Of a DNA stretch of 38,823 bases, positions 1-8,399 are shown in pieces. The DNA comes from Piscirickettsia litoralis. GTDB lineage: Bacteria; Pseudomonadota; Gammaproteobacteria; Piscirickettsiales; Piscirickettsiaceae. Numbering within the stretch: position 1 is the stretch's first letter; each line of letters opens with the position of its first letter. Location: assembly GCF_001720395.1 (NCBI RefSeq), contig NZ_MDTU01000001.1, forward strand, positions 1,685,610-1,724,432, in the 5' to 3' direction. Under the pieces are notes generated by a model, which had not been told where the DNA came from, ran no database searches, and was given only the letters and a program-made list of their open reading frames with translations. The translations under genes were made by a program, and so were the position numbers.

Positions 1-246
1 ATCTCGATAACTATCTATCAAATTAGAATAAAAACCAATTAAAAAAGAGCAATAAAAAATTTTAGCTATTAGCCCAAATCATTGGCTTTTAGCCTTAATA
101 AAACTTAAATGGAGCTTAAGAATTTGAAAAGACCAATTAAAGCAAATAGTTACTAATGTAAAGTTAAGCTTCAATTTTTACACTGGCCTCGCTAAAACAA
201 GCACGTCTGATAATAATTTTAACATCTCAATTTAGGAGTTTTAACT

Positions 247-459
247 ATGTTATTGCGTAAAATCACCGTGATGTTACCTATTGTTCTACTCGCAGGCTCC
301 ACTTGGGCGCATAGTCCAATTACAACGACTAAAAAATCTCAAGCCAAGCACTATGCACATAAGATTTCTACCAGTACAAAACATGCACTCGATAAAACTA
401 AGGCTAAAATAAAAACAAAGCACACACATTATAAAAAGAAAAAAGCAATTGCTGCTTAA
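247..459 (+). CDS. small secreted Lys/His-rich basic protein
   Basis: This 70-aa protein has no family I recognise. Residues 1-21 look like a signal peptide: basic MLLRK, a hydrophobic core and an Ala-rich end, with probable cleavage after STWA. The mature part is about 49 residues, strongly basic, made of Lys, His and Thr with almost no acidic residues, in KTKAKIKTKH-like stretches. AGGAG at 233-237 sits about 9 bases before the ATG and supports this start. A hairpin terminator follows about 55 bases downstream, so it is probably a single-gene transcript. A periplasmic or secreted polycation that binds nucleic acid, LPS or metal is possible, but that is inference. The low complexity means homology would be hard to see. 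Existence is well supported; function is unknown. Confidence 0.7.
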   Translation: MLLRKITVMLPIVLLAGSTWAHSPITTTKKSQAKHYAHKISTSTKHALDKTKAKIKTKHTHYKKKKAIAA

Positions 460-514
460 TGAGTAATACTAAAATCAAACCATTAAACTAAATACTAAAC
501 AGCAAGCAAGTGAT

Positions 515-539
515 GGCCAGAGCGAGCTGGCCTATTTTT
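515..539 (+). terminator. rho-independent terminator after the basic protein gene
   Basis: A perfect 6-bp stem GGCCAG/CTGGCC (515-520 and 527-532) with loop AGCGAG is followed by TATTTTT. Its position just downstream of the stop at 459 fits termination of that gene. Confidence 0.65.
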
Positions 540-680
540 CCAAGACAATTTTATCTCGTTAAAACTAACTTGGTTATTTACAATTTCAGCTTTTTAACAG
601 TTTATTTCCTAGCTGTGCACTAAGTCACTTTAACCTGTGTAGCAATAGTTGATATTTGCCACACAGACATAGCTAAATCA

Positions 681-709
681 TCGACAGTTTTATGTCTTTG
701 TTTTAGAAT
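681..709 (+). promoter_or_regulatory. predicted sigma-70 promoter for the 55-aa ORF
   Basis: TCGACA at 681-686 and TAGAAT at 704-709 are separated by 17 bases; each hexamer differs from consensus at one position. The expected start is near 716, about 25 bases before the ORF at 741. Confidence 0.5.
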
Positions 710-740
710 CTATTTCACTTAATTCAATTTGGAGAATGGC

Positions 741-908
741 ATGAAATACAGCTTCCCTGATTCATCATCTGCTGACTTTCACCCCCAAACTCAAAATAAT
801 GCAAAACCTTGTCGTCATCATCAAAGCGAGGCGCAATTAAAATCTCTTAGCACTCACCGTGATCGGCGACTGTGTTCGAGTGAGAGTTTCTCGGTCCGCA
901 GCCGCTAA
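741..908 (+). CDS. hypothetical 55-aa basic protein or leader-type ORF
   Basis: This short ORF begins MKYSFPDSSS and ends SVRSR. GGAG at 731-734 lies 6 bases before the ATG. A good promoter sits just upstream, and a hairpin with a T6 tail begins inside its last codons, so promoter, ribosome site, ORF and terminator form a compact unit of about 210 bases. The peptide is rich in Ser, His, Arg and Gln, has no hydrophobic segment and matches nothing I know. Because the stop codon lies in the loop of the terminator hairpin, translation could influence termination. The transcript might equally be a small RNA. The gene downstream (matB) is on the opposite strand, so this is not a leader for it. Confidence 0.42.
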   Translation: MKYSFPDSSSADFHPQTQNNAKPCRHHQSEAQLKSLSTHRDRRLCSSESFSVRSR

Positions 909-924
909 AAGACCTGCGTTTTTT
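897..924 (+). terminator. terminator overlapping the end of the 55-aa ORF
   Basis: The stem CGCAG (897-901) / CTGCG (914-918) encloses a 12-base loop and is followed by six T (919-924). The TAA of the ORF (906-908) lies in the loop. Confidence 0.5.
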
Positions 925-958
925 AAATGTGATTTTAAAGTTTGATAATTTTTTAATA

Positions 959-2484
959 TTAACCCATCTTACTTGCGTCGGTAAAAATAGTTTGATATTG
1001 CTGGCGCAGCTGATTTTTCTGAACTTTACCCATACTATTACGTGGCAGTTGATCAAGTAATTTCACAGCTTTCGGGCATTTAAAATCAGCTAAACTCGCT
1101 TTACAATAGGCGATAATGTGTTCAGCCATAATATCCGCCTCTTCTTGCAAAACGACAACAGCCAATACTGCTTCACCAAAATCCTCATGCCTCACACCAA
1201 TGACAGCACTTTCATTGACTCCTGGAATCACATCAATGACCTGTTCAACCTCTTTAGGATATACATTTAAACCGCCACTAATAATTAAGTCTTTGGTACG
1301 CCCGACTAAAACTAAATAATTTTGCTCATCGAGATAACCTAAGTCACCGGTTTTAAAAAATTGATCTTCAGTGAAAGATTCCTGTGTTTTATCCTCTTTT
1401 TGCCAATAGCCACTGAACAGGTGCTTACCTTGTATTTGTACTTCACCGGTTTGCCCTTGAGTCAGCACCTTTTGACTACCCTCGTCCACAATCCGCACAG
1501 TCACGTGCTCCAGGGCAGGTCCCACGGTGCCAAGTTTACGCTCACCATGCAAAGGATTAGAGGTATTAATCCCTGTTTCAGTCATGCCATAACGCTCTAA
1601 AATGGTTTTACCCGTACGCTCATAAAAAGCATTAAAGGTCTTTTCATGTAAGGGCGCAGAACCGGAAATAAATAAGCGAATATTGCCAGCACGACTCCCT
1701 GTAAACTCCGCTTCTTTAAGTAATCGGCTGTAATACGTCGGCACCCCCATAAAAATACTGGCATGCAAAAGACCTGAAATCACTGCAACAGGGCTAAACT
1801 TAGACTGCAAAATCATACTCGCCGAAGCATAAAGCACCGAGTGCAAAGCAAAAAAGCAAACCATGCACATGAAACAAAGGCAAAGCATGCAGCAATACAT
1901 CTTCACTGGTAAAGCCCCAACATAAATTTAAATCGACACAGTTTTGCATCAAAGCATGATGAGAAAGCATAGCCCCTTTGGGCTGGCCGGTTGTCCCTGA
2001 GGTATATAAAATAACCGCAATCTCTTTTTCATCACTTAAATGCACCTCACGCTGGGGAGTCAGCTCATCAATCTCATCAAAAAAATTCACCTGATTTTTC
2101 GCCACTTAAACTATCAAAGGTTTTAACCTGATAATCCCCCAAACTTTTGATTTCAGCTTCTCGAGATAAAGTGCACAGTATCAGCGCCGGTTTAGCATCG
2201 CTAAAAAAATAAGCAAGCTCTTCCTTTTTATAAGCACTATTTAAAGGCACATAAATCACACCTAAACGCAAACAAGCCAGATATAAGAAAACCGTTTCTG
2301 CGGATTTTTCCACCTGAGCGGCGAGGCGATCCCCCGGCTTTAAGCCAAGCGCTTGCAGGCGTGCAGCAAAAAGTGCTGTGGCATCATCTAAACATTGATA
2401 AGTTAAGTAACGCTCATCAGCTTGTATAGCAATTTTTTGCAAAGACGATGAAAAACGCTGATAGAAAAAAGCATAAAGATTCAA
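959..2484 (-). CDS. matB: malonyl-CoA synthetase (MatB-type acyl-CoA ligase), split by two frameshifts
   Basis: This is an ANL-superfamily ligase that would activate malonate to malonyl-CoA with ATP. The motifs are SGTTGQPKGAMLSH (ATP P-loop), YGMTETG, GDLGYLDEQNYLVLVGRTKD, SGGLNVYPKEVE and PRNSMGKVQKN; the last is typical of MatB, with the adenylation Lys. The frame breaks twice. A7 at 2079-2085 and A6 at 1850-1855 each need one base fewer, after which a continuous 507-aa protein results, the normal MatB length. The start is TTG at 2484, with AAGGAGG about 8 bases upstream. dinB ends 24 bases upstream on the same strand, so the two are probably cotranscribed. It could be a real pseudogene, but homopolymer sequence errors are more likely given the same pattern in neighbouring genes. 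Exact acyl substrate is inferred from motif similarity. Confidence 0.82.
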
Positions 2485-2508
2485 ATCAGTTTCCTCCTTA
2501 AAACAAAA

Positions 2509-3549
2509 CTAAAACAAGACTAATTGCTCTATATTGTCTTGGTTACAAAAACGTACACCCACACCTAATAAACGTATCACTTTATTATGGCGTAAATAGG
2601 CTTTGTGTAATAACTGCTGATACACCGCCATATCAATAGTATTGTATTGAGCTTCACACGTTGTCCGTTGAAAGTCATAAGATTTTAATTTTAGCACCAG
2701 AGCCTTAATACTCGCTCCAGATTTCGCCTTTAGTCTTAATTTTAAACGCGCGACTAACTCTGCAAGTTCAGCTGTAGCCTGCTCTAAATTTAAATCGCTG
2801 GCAAATGTAGTTTCTACGCTGACAGATTTGCGCTCACGGCTCGCATTAACCGGCCGCGAATCAATCCCCCGAGCTAACTGATATAAGCGTTCACCAAAGC
2901 TACCAAAATACTGATTGAGTGTTGTAACAGACAATTTAGCTAATTCAGCACAGCTTACTACCCCTAGGGCTGCTAGCTTTTTCTCAGTCACCGGGCCAAC
3001 ACCGGGTAGCTCTTTAACCTCCAAACTCGGTATAAAGCCAGCAACATGCTCGGGACGAATAATAAACTCACCATTGGGTTTATTCACATTACTGGCGATT
3101 TTCGCTAAAAATTTATTTGCAGCGACACCACTTGAGGCTGTAAGGTGCAAACGTTGATAAATATCGGCACGGATCTGTCTTGCCACTTTAGTCGCATTTT
3201 CATGCGCCGAAACATCTAAGTAAGCCTCATCGAGTGATAAAGGCTCAATTAAGTCACTATATTGCTGGAAAATCTCATGGATAATAACAGAAGCTTCTTT
3301 ATACAAAGGCATACGTGTAGGTAAAATCACTAAGTTAGGGCAGCGCTCTAGCGCTTTGCGTGTTGATAGTGCTGAGTGCACGCCGAATTGTCTGGCAATA
3401 TAATTACAGGTTGCAATCACTCCACGCCCACCACGTCCACCAACCGCAATCGGCTGAGTCTTTAGGCTGGGGTTCTCGCGCTCCTCGATCTGCGCATAAA
3501 AATAGTCCATATCAATATGAATGATTTTACGAGGATACCTTTCACTCAT
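2509..3549 (-). CDS. dinB: DNA polymerase IV (Y-family translesion polymerase)
   Basis: This 346-aa protein performs error-prone synthesis across lesions in the cytoplasm. The palm motif HIDMDYFYAQIE holds the metal-binding Asp13, and SLDEAYLDV holds Asp107-Glu108. The helix-hairpin-helix ELPGVGPVTEKKLAALG follows near residue 180, and the little-finger domain occupies about 235-340. The C-terminus ends IEQLVLF, a good match to the beta-clamp binding motif (QLVLF). The length agrees with E. coli Pol IV (351 aa). No LexA box was recognised in the upstream 3550-3700 region. matB follows closely downstream on the same strand. The open reading frame is intact. Confidence 0.95.
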   Translation of the reverse strand: MSERYPRKIIHIDMDYFYAQIEERENPSLKTQPIAVGGRGGRGVIATCNYIARQFGVHSALSTRKALERCPNLVILPTRMPLYKEASVIIHEIFQQYSDLIEPLSLDEAYLDVSAHENATKVARQIRADIYQRLHLTASSGVAANKFLAKIASNVNKPNGEFIIRPEHVAGFIPSLEVKELPGVGPVTEKKLAALGVVSCAELAKLSVTTLNQYFGSFGERLYQLARGIDSRPVNASRERKSVSVETTFASDLNLEQATAELAELVARLKLRLKAKSGASIKALVLKLKSYDFQRTTCEAQYNTIDMAVYQQLLHKAYLRHNKVIRLLGVGVRFCNQDNIEQLVLF

Positions 3550-4030
3550 CTGCTTTCATTTTATCAACGCCAACACACGCTAAACTTATCATGACTCTAG
3601 CTTAACTCCACTATCATTATACTCAAGCTGACCGATTAATTGACACTCATGATGCATTATCCTGATTATTCTTGTTAGGCAGTTTTACATTTGCCGTTAA
3701 ATTTTAATGTCATAAATATAGGTTTACAGAAAAACTCTATGTTTATTATATAAAACAATCAATTAAAATCGCAGTGCAGCATTAAATGAAGTTGACAGCT
3801 ATAAATTGAAAGCGCTACAGTGCAAAGGCATCTATCAATAAGGAGGTTCGCCAACAATGTCACTCAGTTAACATTTAGTCAATTTATCCTCGCCTCTGAT
3901 AATTAACACCTAATGATTCAAGCAGTTGCAGCAGTAGGACAAATTAGCCCAAAAAATTGATTGTTAAACTTTTAATCATATGATTAAATATTCACTTATT
4001 TGCATATAAATTCAAACTTAAGAGGTGGCG
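3550..4030. other. 480-base non-coding interval between dinB and the transporter gene
   Basis: This AT-rich stretch has no ORF of gene size. It holds a perfect TTGACA (3792-3797) with TACAGT 18 bases later (3816-3821). A strong AGGAGG (3841-3846) follows, then ATG at 3857 opening only MSLS before TAA (3869-3871). At the right end are the transporter promoter and its 18-bp palindrome (3971-3988). Confidence 0.4.
3957..3988 (+). promoter_or_regulatory. predicted promoter with overlapping 18-bp palindrome, upstream of the transporter
   Basis: TTGATT (3957-3962) and TATGAT (3979-3984) are 16 bases apart. The -10 lies inside the perfect palindrome TTTAATCATATGATTAAA (3971-3988), so a dimeric regulator bound there would block RNA polymerase. 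The transcript would start near 3991 and leave a leader of about 40 bases. Confidence 0.42.
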
Positions 4031-5437
4031 ATGAACATCACCAAGACCCCCCCTAAAATCTCCTTTCTCTTACTGGTGCTCTTAATCACCGGCTCTATCG
4101 ACAGTATTCGTAACCTGCCTTCAGCCGCTTTATTTGGCTCGCAACTGCCTTTTTTCTTTATTTTGGGCGCGCTTACTTTTCTGCTCCCCACTGCCTTTGT
4201 TTCAGCAGAGCTAAGCTCACGTTGTCCAGAAAATAGCGGTATTTACGGTTGGACACGCACCGCCTTTGGTAAAAAGTGGGCATTTCTGGCCATTTGGTTG
4301 CAGTGGGTCAACACCATGGTCTGGTATCCGACTATTTTGTCATTTATCGCGGCAACTACCGCTCACGTTTTTGCCCCAGAACTTGCCAAAAATAAATCCT
4401 ATATGATCGCTATGATCTTAATGATTTTCTGGTTGATGACCTTTGTTAACCTAAAAGGCCTTAAAACCTCAGCACGTTTTGCCAGTATCTGTACGCTGAT
4501 GGGAACTTTACTCCCCATGAGTATGATTTTAATTCTAGCCTTAGTCTGGATCATCAAAGGCAATCCATCGCAAGTGAATTTTAGTCACTGGATGCCAAAT
4601 TTACACCACCAAGATGGTTGGATTTCACTGACAGCCATCATGGCGTCCTTTTTGGGCATGGAGCTTGCGACAGTCCATACTCGCTATGTGCATCAGCCTC
4701 GTAAAACGGTACCCAAAGCTTTACTCGCGACCGTCGTTATTATTGTCTTTACCATGTTACTCGGCTCACTTGCTATTGCCATGGTTTTACCCAATCAGGA
4801 GATTGCGCTTGTCGACGGTATTATGCAGGCTTTCTCTAGTTTTCTCGACCATTATCATCTTGCCTGGGCCATGCCAATCATGGGTGTGCTCATCGTCGTT
4901 GGCAGCCTGGGCAGCATGATAAACTGGATGCTTTCACCAGCAACCGGTTTATTACAAGCCGCACAAGATGGCTTTGTGCCCCGTTTTTTAGCCAAAACAA
5001 ATACAGCCAAAGCACCTGCCAATTTATTATTACTGCAAGCCGTTGTTGTTAGCCTCGTTTGCTCTGCCTTTTTATTTATGCCCAGCATCAGCGGTTCTTA
5101 TTGGCTTCTCACCGCCTTGAGCACAGAACTTTATATGTTAATGTATGTAATGATGTTCTGTGCCGCCGTTAAAATACGCCATCAACAAAAAGGCCAAACC
5201 CCAGAGTTTACCATTCCTGGCAAAACCTTTGGCTTTACTGTAGTCAGTATTTTAGGCTTTATTGGCTGCACTATTACCTTGCTTGTTGGCTTTATCCCAC
5301 CGGACAGCATCAATACCGGTAGCCATTATGCTGTAATATTTAGCACGGGTTTAGTCACTATGATCATCCCTGTCGTTTTATTCTATATTTATTATCACCG
5401 AGCAGGAAAACTCTCAATCGCAACGGCCAGTTATTGA
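4031..5437 (+). CDS. APC-superfamily amino-acid permease or antiporter
   Basis: This is a polytopic inner-membrane protein of 468 aa with about 12 hydrophobic segments, the size and layout of APC-family amino-acid/polyamine transporters. The first segment carries ITGSIDSIRNLPSAALFGSQ, corresponding to the unwound substrate-binding helix TM1, and SSRCPENSGIYGW follows TM2; both resemble the glutamate/GABA antiporter branch. The ATG at 4031 is chosen because GAGGTGG lies about 5 bases upstream; a GTG six bases earlier is less likely. It is monocistronic, with its own promoter and a hairpin downstream. Substrate cannot be told from sequence; GadC-like exchange is a guess. Confidence 0.85.
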   Translation: MNITKTPPKISFLLLVLLITGSIDSIRNLPSAALFGSQLPFFFILGALTFLLPTAFVSAELSSRCPENSGIYGWTRTAFGKKWAFLAIWLQWVNTMVWYPTILSFIAATTAHVFAPELAKNKSYMIAMILMIFWLMTFVNLKGLKTSARFASICTLMGTLLPMSMILILALVWIIKGNPSQVNFSHWMPNLHHQDGWISLTAIMASFLGMELATVHTRYVHQPRKTVPKALLATVVIIVFTMLLGSLAIAMVLPNQEIALVDGIMQAFSSFLDHYHLAWAMPIMGVLIVVGSLGSMINWMLSPATGLLQAAQDGFVPRFLAKTNTAKAPANLLLLQAVVVSLVCSAFLFMPSISGSYWLLTALSTELYMLMYVMMFCAAVKIRHQQKGQTPEFTIPGKTFGFTVVSILGFIGCTITLLVGFIPPDSINTGSHYAVIFSTGLVTMIIPVVLFYIYYHRAGKLSIATASY

Positions 5438-5467
5438 ACTAAGCCAAACTTATCTTTTCCTGACAAG

Positions 5468-5486
5468 ATGCCCCACCATGGGGCAT
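5468..5486. terminator. hairpin between the transporter and a small convergent gene
   Basis: A perfect 8-bp stem ATGCCCCA/TGGGGCAT has loop CCA and lies about 30 bases after the transporter stop. The T-tail is poor in both directions, so termination is plausible but not certain. Confidence 0.4.
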
Positions 5487-5502
5487 TTACCCCAATTTAA
5501 AC

Positions 5503-5643
5503 TCAATCTTGCCTTTTATCATTGACTTGGTCGCTATATATCTGAACCATCAAATCAGATAAACCTAATTTTTTGTCAAAATAATAGCCAATCATTAAAC
5601 AAACAATTAAGAAAGTAGCAGCATAAATAGCATCGATAAGCAT
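5503..5643 (-). CDS. 46-aa single-pass membrane protein
   Basis: This short ORF starts with ATG at 5643 and ends with TGA at 5503-5505. Residues 5-21 form one hydrophobic helix (AIYAATFLIVCLMIGYY), followed by a charged tail rich in Asp, Lys and Gln. GGAG plus AAGG lie 4-14 bases upstream of the ATG. It converges on the transporter gene. Small proteins of this shape often modulate larger membrane complexes, but no partner can be named. The amphipathic layout (short N-terminus, one helix, polar tail) is unlikely in random AT-rich sequence. Confidence 0.45.
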   Translation of the reverse strand: MLIDAIYAATFLIVCLMIGYYFDKKLGLSDLMVQIYSDQVNDKRQD

Positions 5644-5971
5644 AAACCTTGCTCTCCGTGAATAAAAATTAAAATTCCCTATAACCGAACGCTTAGCTTA
5701 CATCATAAACTAAGTAAGTTTGATAACACAATATAAAATTTACTGATTCTTTAAGATCCACCTTTTCCATTCGCCCGAGAAAAAGCCTTTAACAACATGG
5801 CATCTTCGCATTGCACAATAGCTCAAAATCTCTTATTTTACAATAAAGTCAAATAAAACTATCACTTAACACATAGATTCTGTGTAATTTCCTCTATACT
5901 CGAAACTTATCATCAATGAAATAATATCCAGGCGAACTATCCATGTTGCTTAGTTTGTGAACGCCAAAACT
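5644..5971. other. non-coding interval with no recognised gene
   Basis: AT-rich sequence between the small membrane protein and the hairpin near 5974. Only very short ORFs occur, for example MLLSL at 5943. It may contain the promoter of the minus-strand 46-aa gene (weak TATGAT around 5701-5706), but nothing convincing was found. Confidence 0.3.
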
Positions 5972-5999
5972 AAAGCCCACAAAATGAGGGCTCTTTTTC
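5972..5999. terminator. hairpin downstream of tRNA-Arg
   Basis: The 5-bp stem AGCCC (5974-5978) / GGGCT (5988-5992) is followed by CTTTTT on the plus strand and TTTAGTTTT on the minus strand. It can serve as terminator for the minus-strand tRNA transcript. Confidence 0.45.
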
Positions 6000-6115
6000 C
6001 TAACCAATCACAAACCTTAACCGTTTTAATATGCGGTGATCTTGTGTAAAAAATATATTCATATACATTCGTATGGGACGTTTTATGAAAATAACCGAAA
6101 AGATAAAGTAACCGT

Positions 6116-6192
6116 TGGCGCGCCTGACAGGATTCGAACCTGTGACCCTCAGCTTCGGAGGCTGATACTCTATCCAACTGAGCTACAGGCGC
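6116..6192 (-). tRNA. tRNA-Arg, anticodon CCG
   Basis: This is a 77-base cloverleaf on the minus strand. The acceptor arm GCGCCTG pairs with CAGGCGC, followed by discriminator G and an encoded CCA. The D-arm contains AGCTCAGTTGGATAGAGT, and the T-arm contains the canonical GGTTCGAATCC. The anticodon stem TCAGC/GCTGA encloses the loop CTCCGAA, giving anticodon CCG, which reads the CGG arginine codon. It lies about 80 bases downstream of rep on the same strand. Confidence 0.96.
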
Positions 6193-6271
6193 ATTGGGCC
6201 ACATCATAACAGCCCTCGCGCAAACTTTCAAAAGATATTCATAAAATCATTAAAAACGATGAAAACTAATA

Positions 6272-8282
6272 TTAGCTCGCGGCCAGCATTTGTTTGAGCA
6301 TGGCGAGCTTCTCACTGCCTTTTTGCTTGCGCTGCTCGGGTGTACTATCTGATGGTCGTCCCTCATGCTCGATATCATCAGCGGGTAACTCTTCTAAGAA
6401 GCGGCTCGGTGTTGTCGCTATTTTTTCACCTTGGCGACGACGCTCCATCACCACAGTAAAATATAGCGCACGCTGGGCACGAGTAATACCGACATATGCT
6501 AATCGGCGCTCTTCTTCGATGTTATCTTCATCAATACTGGTTCTATGCGGTAATAGCTCTTCTTCCATACCCACTAAAAAGACATAAGGAAATTCCAGTC
6601 CTTTAGCCGCATGAAGCGTCATCAATTGCACTTCGTCCTCACCGCCTTCTTCTTGCTGGCGATCAAGCATATCGATTAGCATGATTTTAGAAACAATCTC
6701 TTGCAAAGACACCTCTTCGGTTTCACTACCTGCAACCATACGTTCTAACCAGGCGATCAACTCCCTAACATTTTCTACACGTCGCTCACCACTTTTGGGT
6801 GAGGCTGCAGTATCCATTAACCAATTATCATAATCTATCGCTTGGAGCATCTCGGTAATCGCCTCTATCGGCCGATTTTTCGCATGCTCTGCGGTCTCGC
6901 TGATAAAACGAGTAAAGGTGTTGAGTTTCTCTAAAGCCGCAGCCGGTAAAACATCGATAATGCCCATCTCATAGCACGCATCCATAAGGCTCACTTCACG
7001 CTTTGCCGCATATTCACCTAAACCGCACACCGTCGTCGGGCCAATTTCACGCCGTGGCACATTAATCACCCGCAAAAAGGCATTATCATCATCAGGATTC
7101 ACTAGCAGACGTAAATAAGCCATGATGTCTTTAATTTCTGAACGCGAGAAAAATCGATGTCCCCCCACTTAAGCGATAAGGCACACGCTGCTTGCGTAAC
7201 ATTTGTTCAAATACGCGAGATTGGTGATTGCCGCGATATAAAATAGCATAATCCGAATAACGTGCGCCTTGCTTAAATTTATGGCTTAGGATCTCAGCAA
7301 CAATGCGTTCAGCTTCATTCTCTTCATCACTGGCATAAATCACTTTTAAAGGGTCACCAAAACCCAAAGCACTCCAGAGTTTTTTATCAAACAAATGCGA
7401 GTTATTAGCAATTAAAGTATTCGCACATTTTAAAATACGACCAAACGAGCGATAGTTTTGCTCAAGCTTAATCACTTTTAAATTAGGAAAGTCTTGCTGC
7501 AATTCAGATAAGTTCTCAGGACGTGCACCCCGCCAGGTATAAATCGATTGATCGTCATCACCGACCACGGTGAGTTGACCGCTTTGACCGACTAATAGCT
7601 TAATCAATAAATACTGACTCATATTGGTATCTTGATATTCATCGACCAGCATATGGCGTACTTTATGTTGCCATTTAGCTAAAATTTCTGGCTGAGTTTG
7701 CAAAAGCTGCACAGGTAATAAGATCAAATCATCAAAATCAACCGCATTATAAGCTTTTAGGCAGCGCTGATATTCTTGATAAAGCACTGCCGCTTTTTGT
7801 TCAAATTCATCAACGGCATGATGCATAGCCTGATCAGCAAAGATTAAATCATTTTTCCAATTAGAAATCCGCGTTTGCACACGCTCAAGTGCTTCTTTGC
7901 TTAAAGCCAACTCTTGCTCAGATAATTCTTTTAATAAAGACAAGCTATCGGCCGCATCAAAAATACTCACACCCGCTTTAAAGCCTAGAGTACGAGCTTC
8001 GCGTTTAATAATATTTAAGCCCAGATTATGAAAGGTCGAGACCATTAACCCTCGCACTTCTTGGCGTGATAAGCTTTGGCTGATACGCTGCTTCATCTCA
8101 CGCGCCGCTTTATTGGTAAAGGTCACAGCGATAATACGTTTAGCCGCAATATCACAGTCTTGGATCAGATGGACAATCTTCTGAGTAATTACCCGTGTTT
8201 TGCCGCTGCCTGCGCCTGCAAGAACTAATAAGGGTCCTTGGCGATAATGTACCGCAGCTAATTGTTCATCATTTAAACGCAC
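6272..8282 (-). CDS. rep: ATP-dependent DNA helicase Rep, split by one frameshift
   Basis: This superfamily-1 3'-5' helicase clears replication-fork blocks and restarts forks. Helicase motifs are in order: GAGSGKTR (motif I, about residues 23-30), LVDEYQDTN (II), GDDDQSIYTWRGA (III), LEQNYRS (IV), TLHAAKGLEFPYVFLVG (V) and RLAYVGITRAQ (VI). The first open frame ends at 7131. One base fewer in A5 (7149-7153) restores SGGTSIFSRSEIKD, which matches SGGTSFFSRPEIKD of E. coli Rep, and gives 669 aa against 673 in E. coli. The start is taken as GTG at 8282 because GAGGGGG precedes it by about 6 bases and RLN then aligns with the family start; the ATG at 8300 has no ribosome site. The break is probably a sequencing artefact. 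Confidence 0.92.
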
Positions 8283-8399
8283 GCTTTCCCCCTCTTTCAT
8301 CTGGCCGCTTATTGTATCAAAAGAGGCTCTGATAGCTAGCAGTAAAAATGCACTGTCGTATACTTAAACAACCAGAGCTTTGAAAAGGCTATAAAAATT

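Noticed and set aside
847-1056. 69-aa minus-strand ORF
   Set aside because: It overlaps the end of matB and the terminator hairpin, has no ribosome site and no sensible composition.
1116-1600. Plus-strand ORFs of 67 and 79 aa
   Set aside because: They are antisense to the conserved matB coding frame.
1800-2105. Separate short ligase genes in place of matB
   Set aside because: The three fragments are consecutive parts of one ANL ligase; single-base corrections join them at full family length.
5950-6231. 93-aa minus-strand ORF containing APVAQLDRVSASEAEGHRF
   Set aside because: It is the translation of the tRNA-Arg gene itself, a common false ORF; the cloverleaf with encoded CCA explains the sequence.
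6272-7168. An independent small helicase gene
   Set aside because: It begins mid-domain and continues Rep motifs IV-VI; it is the C-terminal part of rep after a frameshift.
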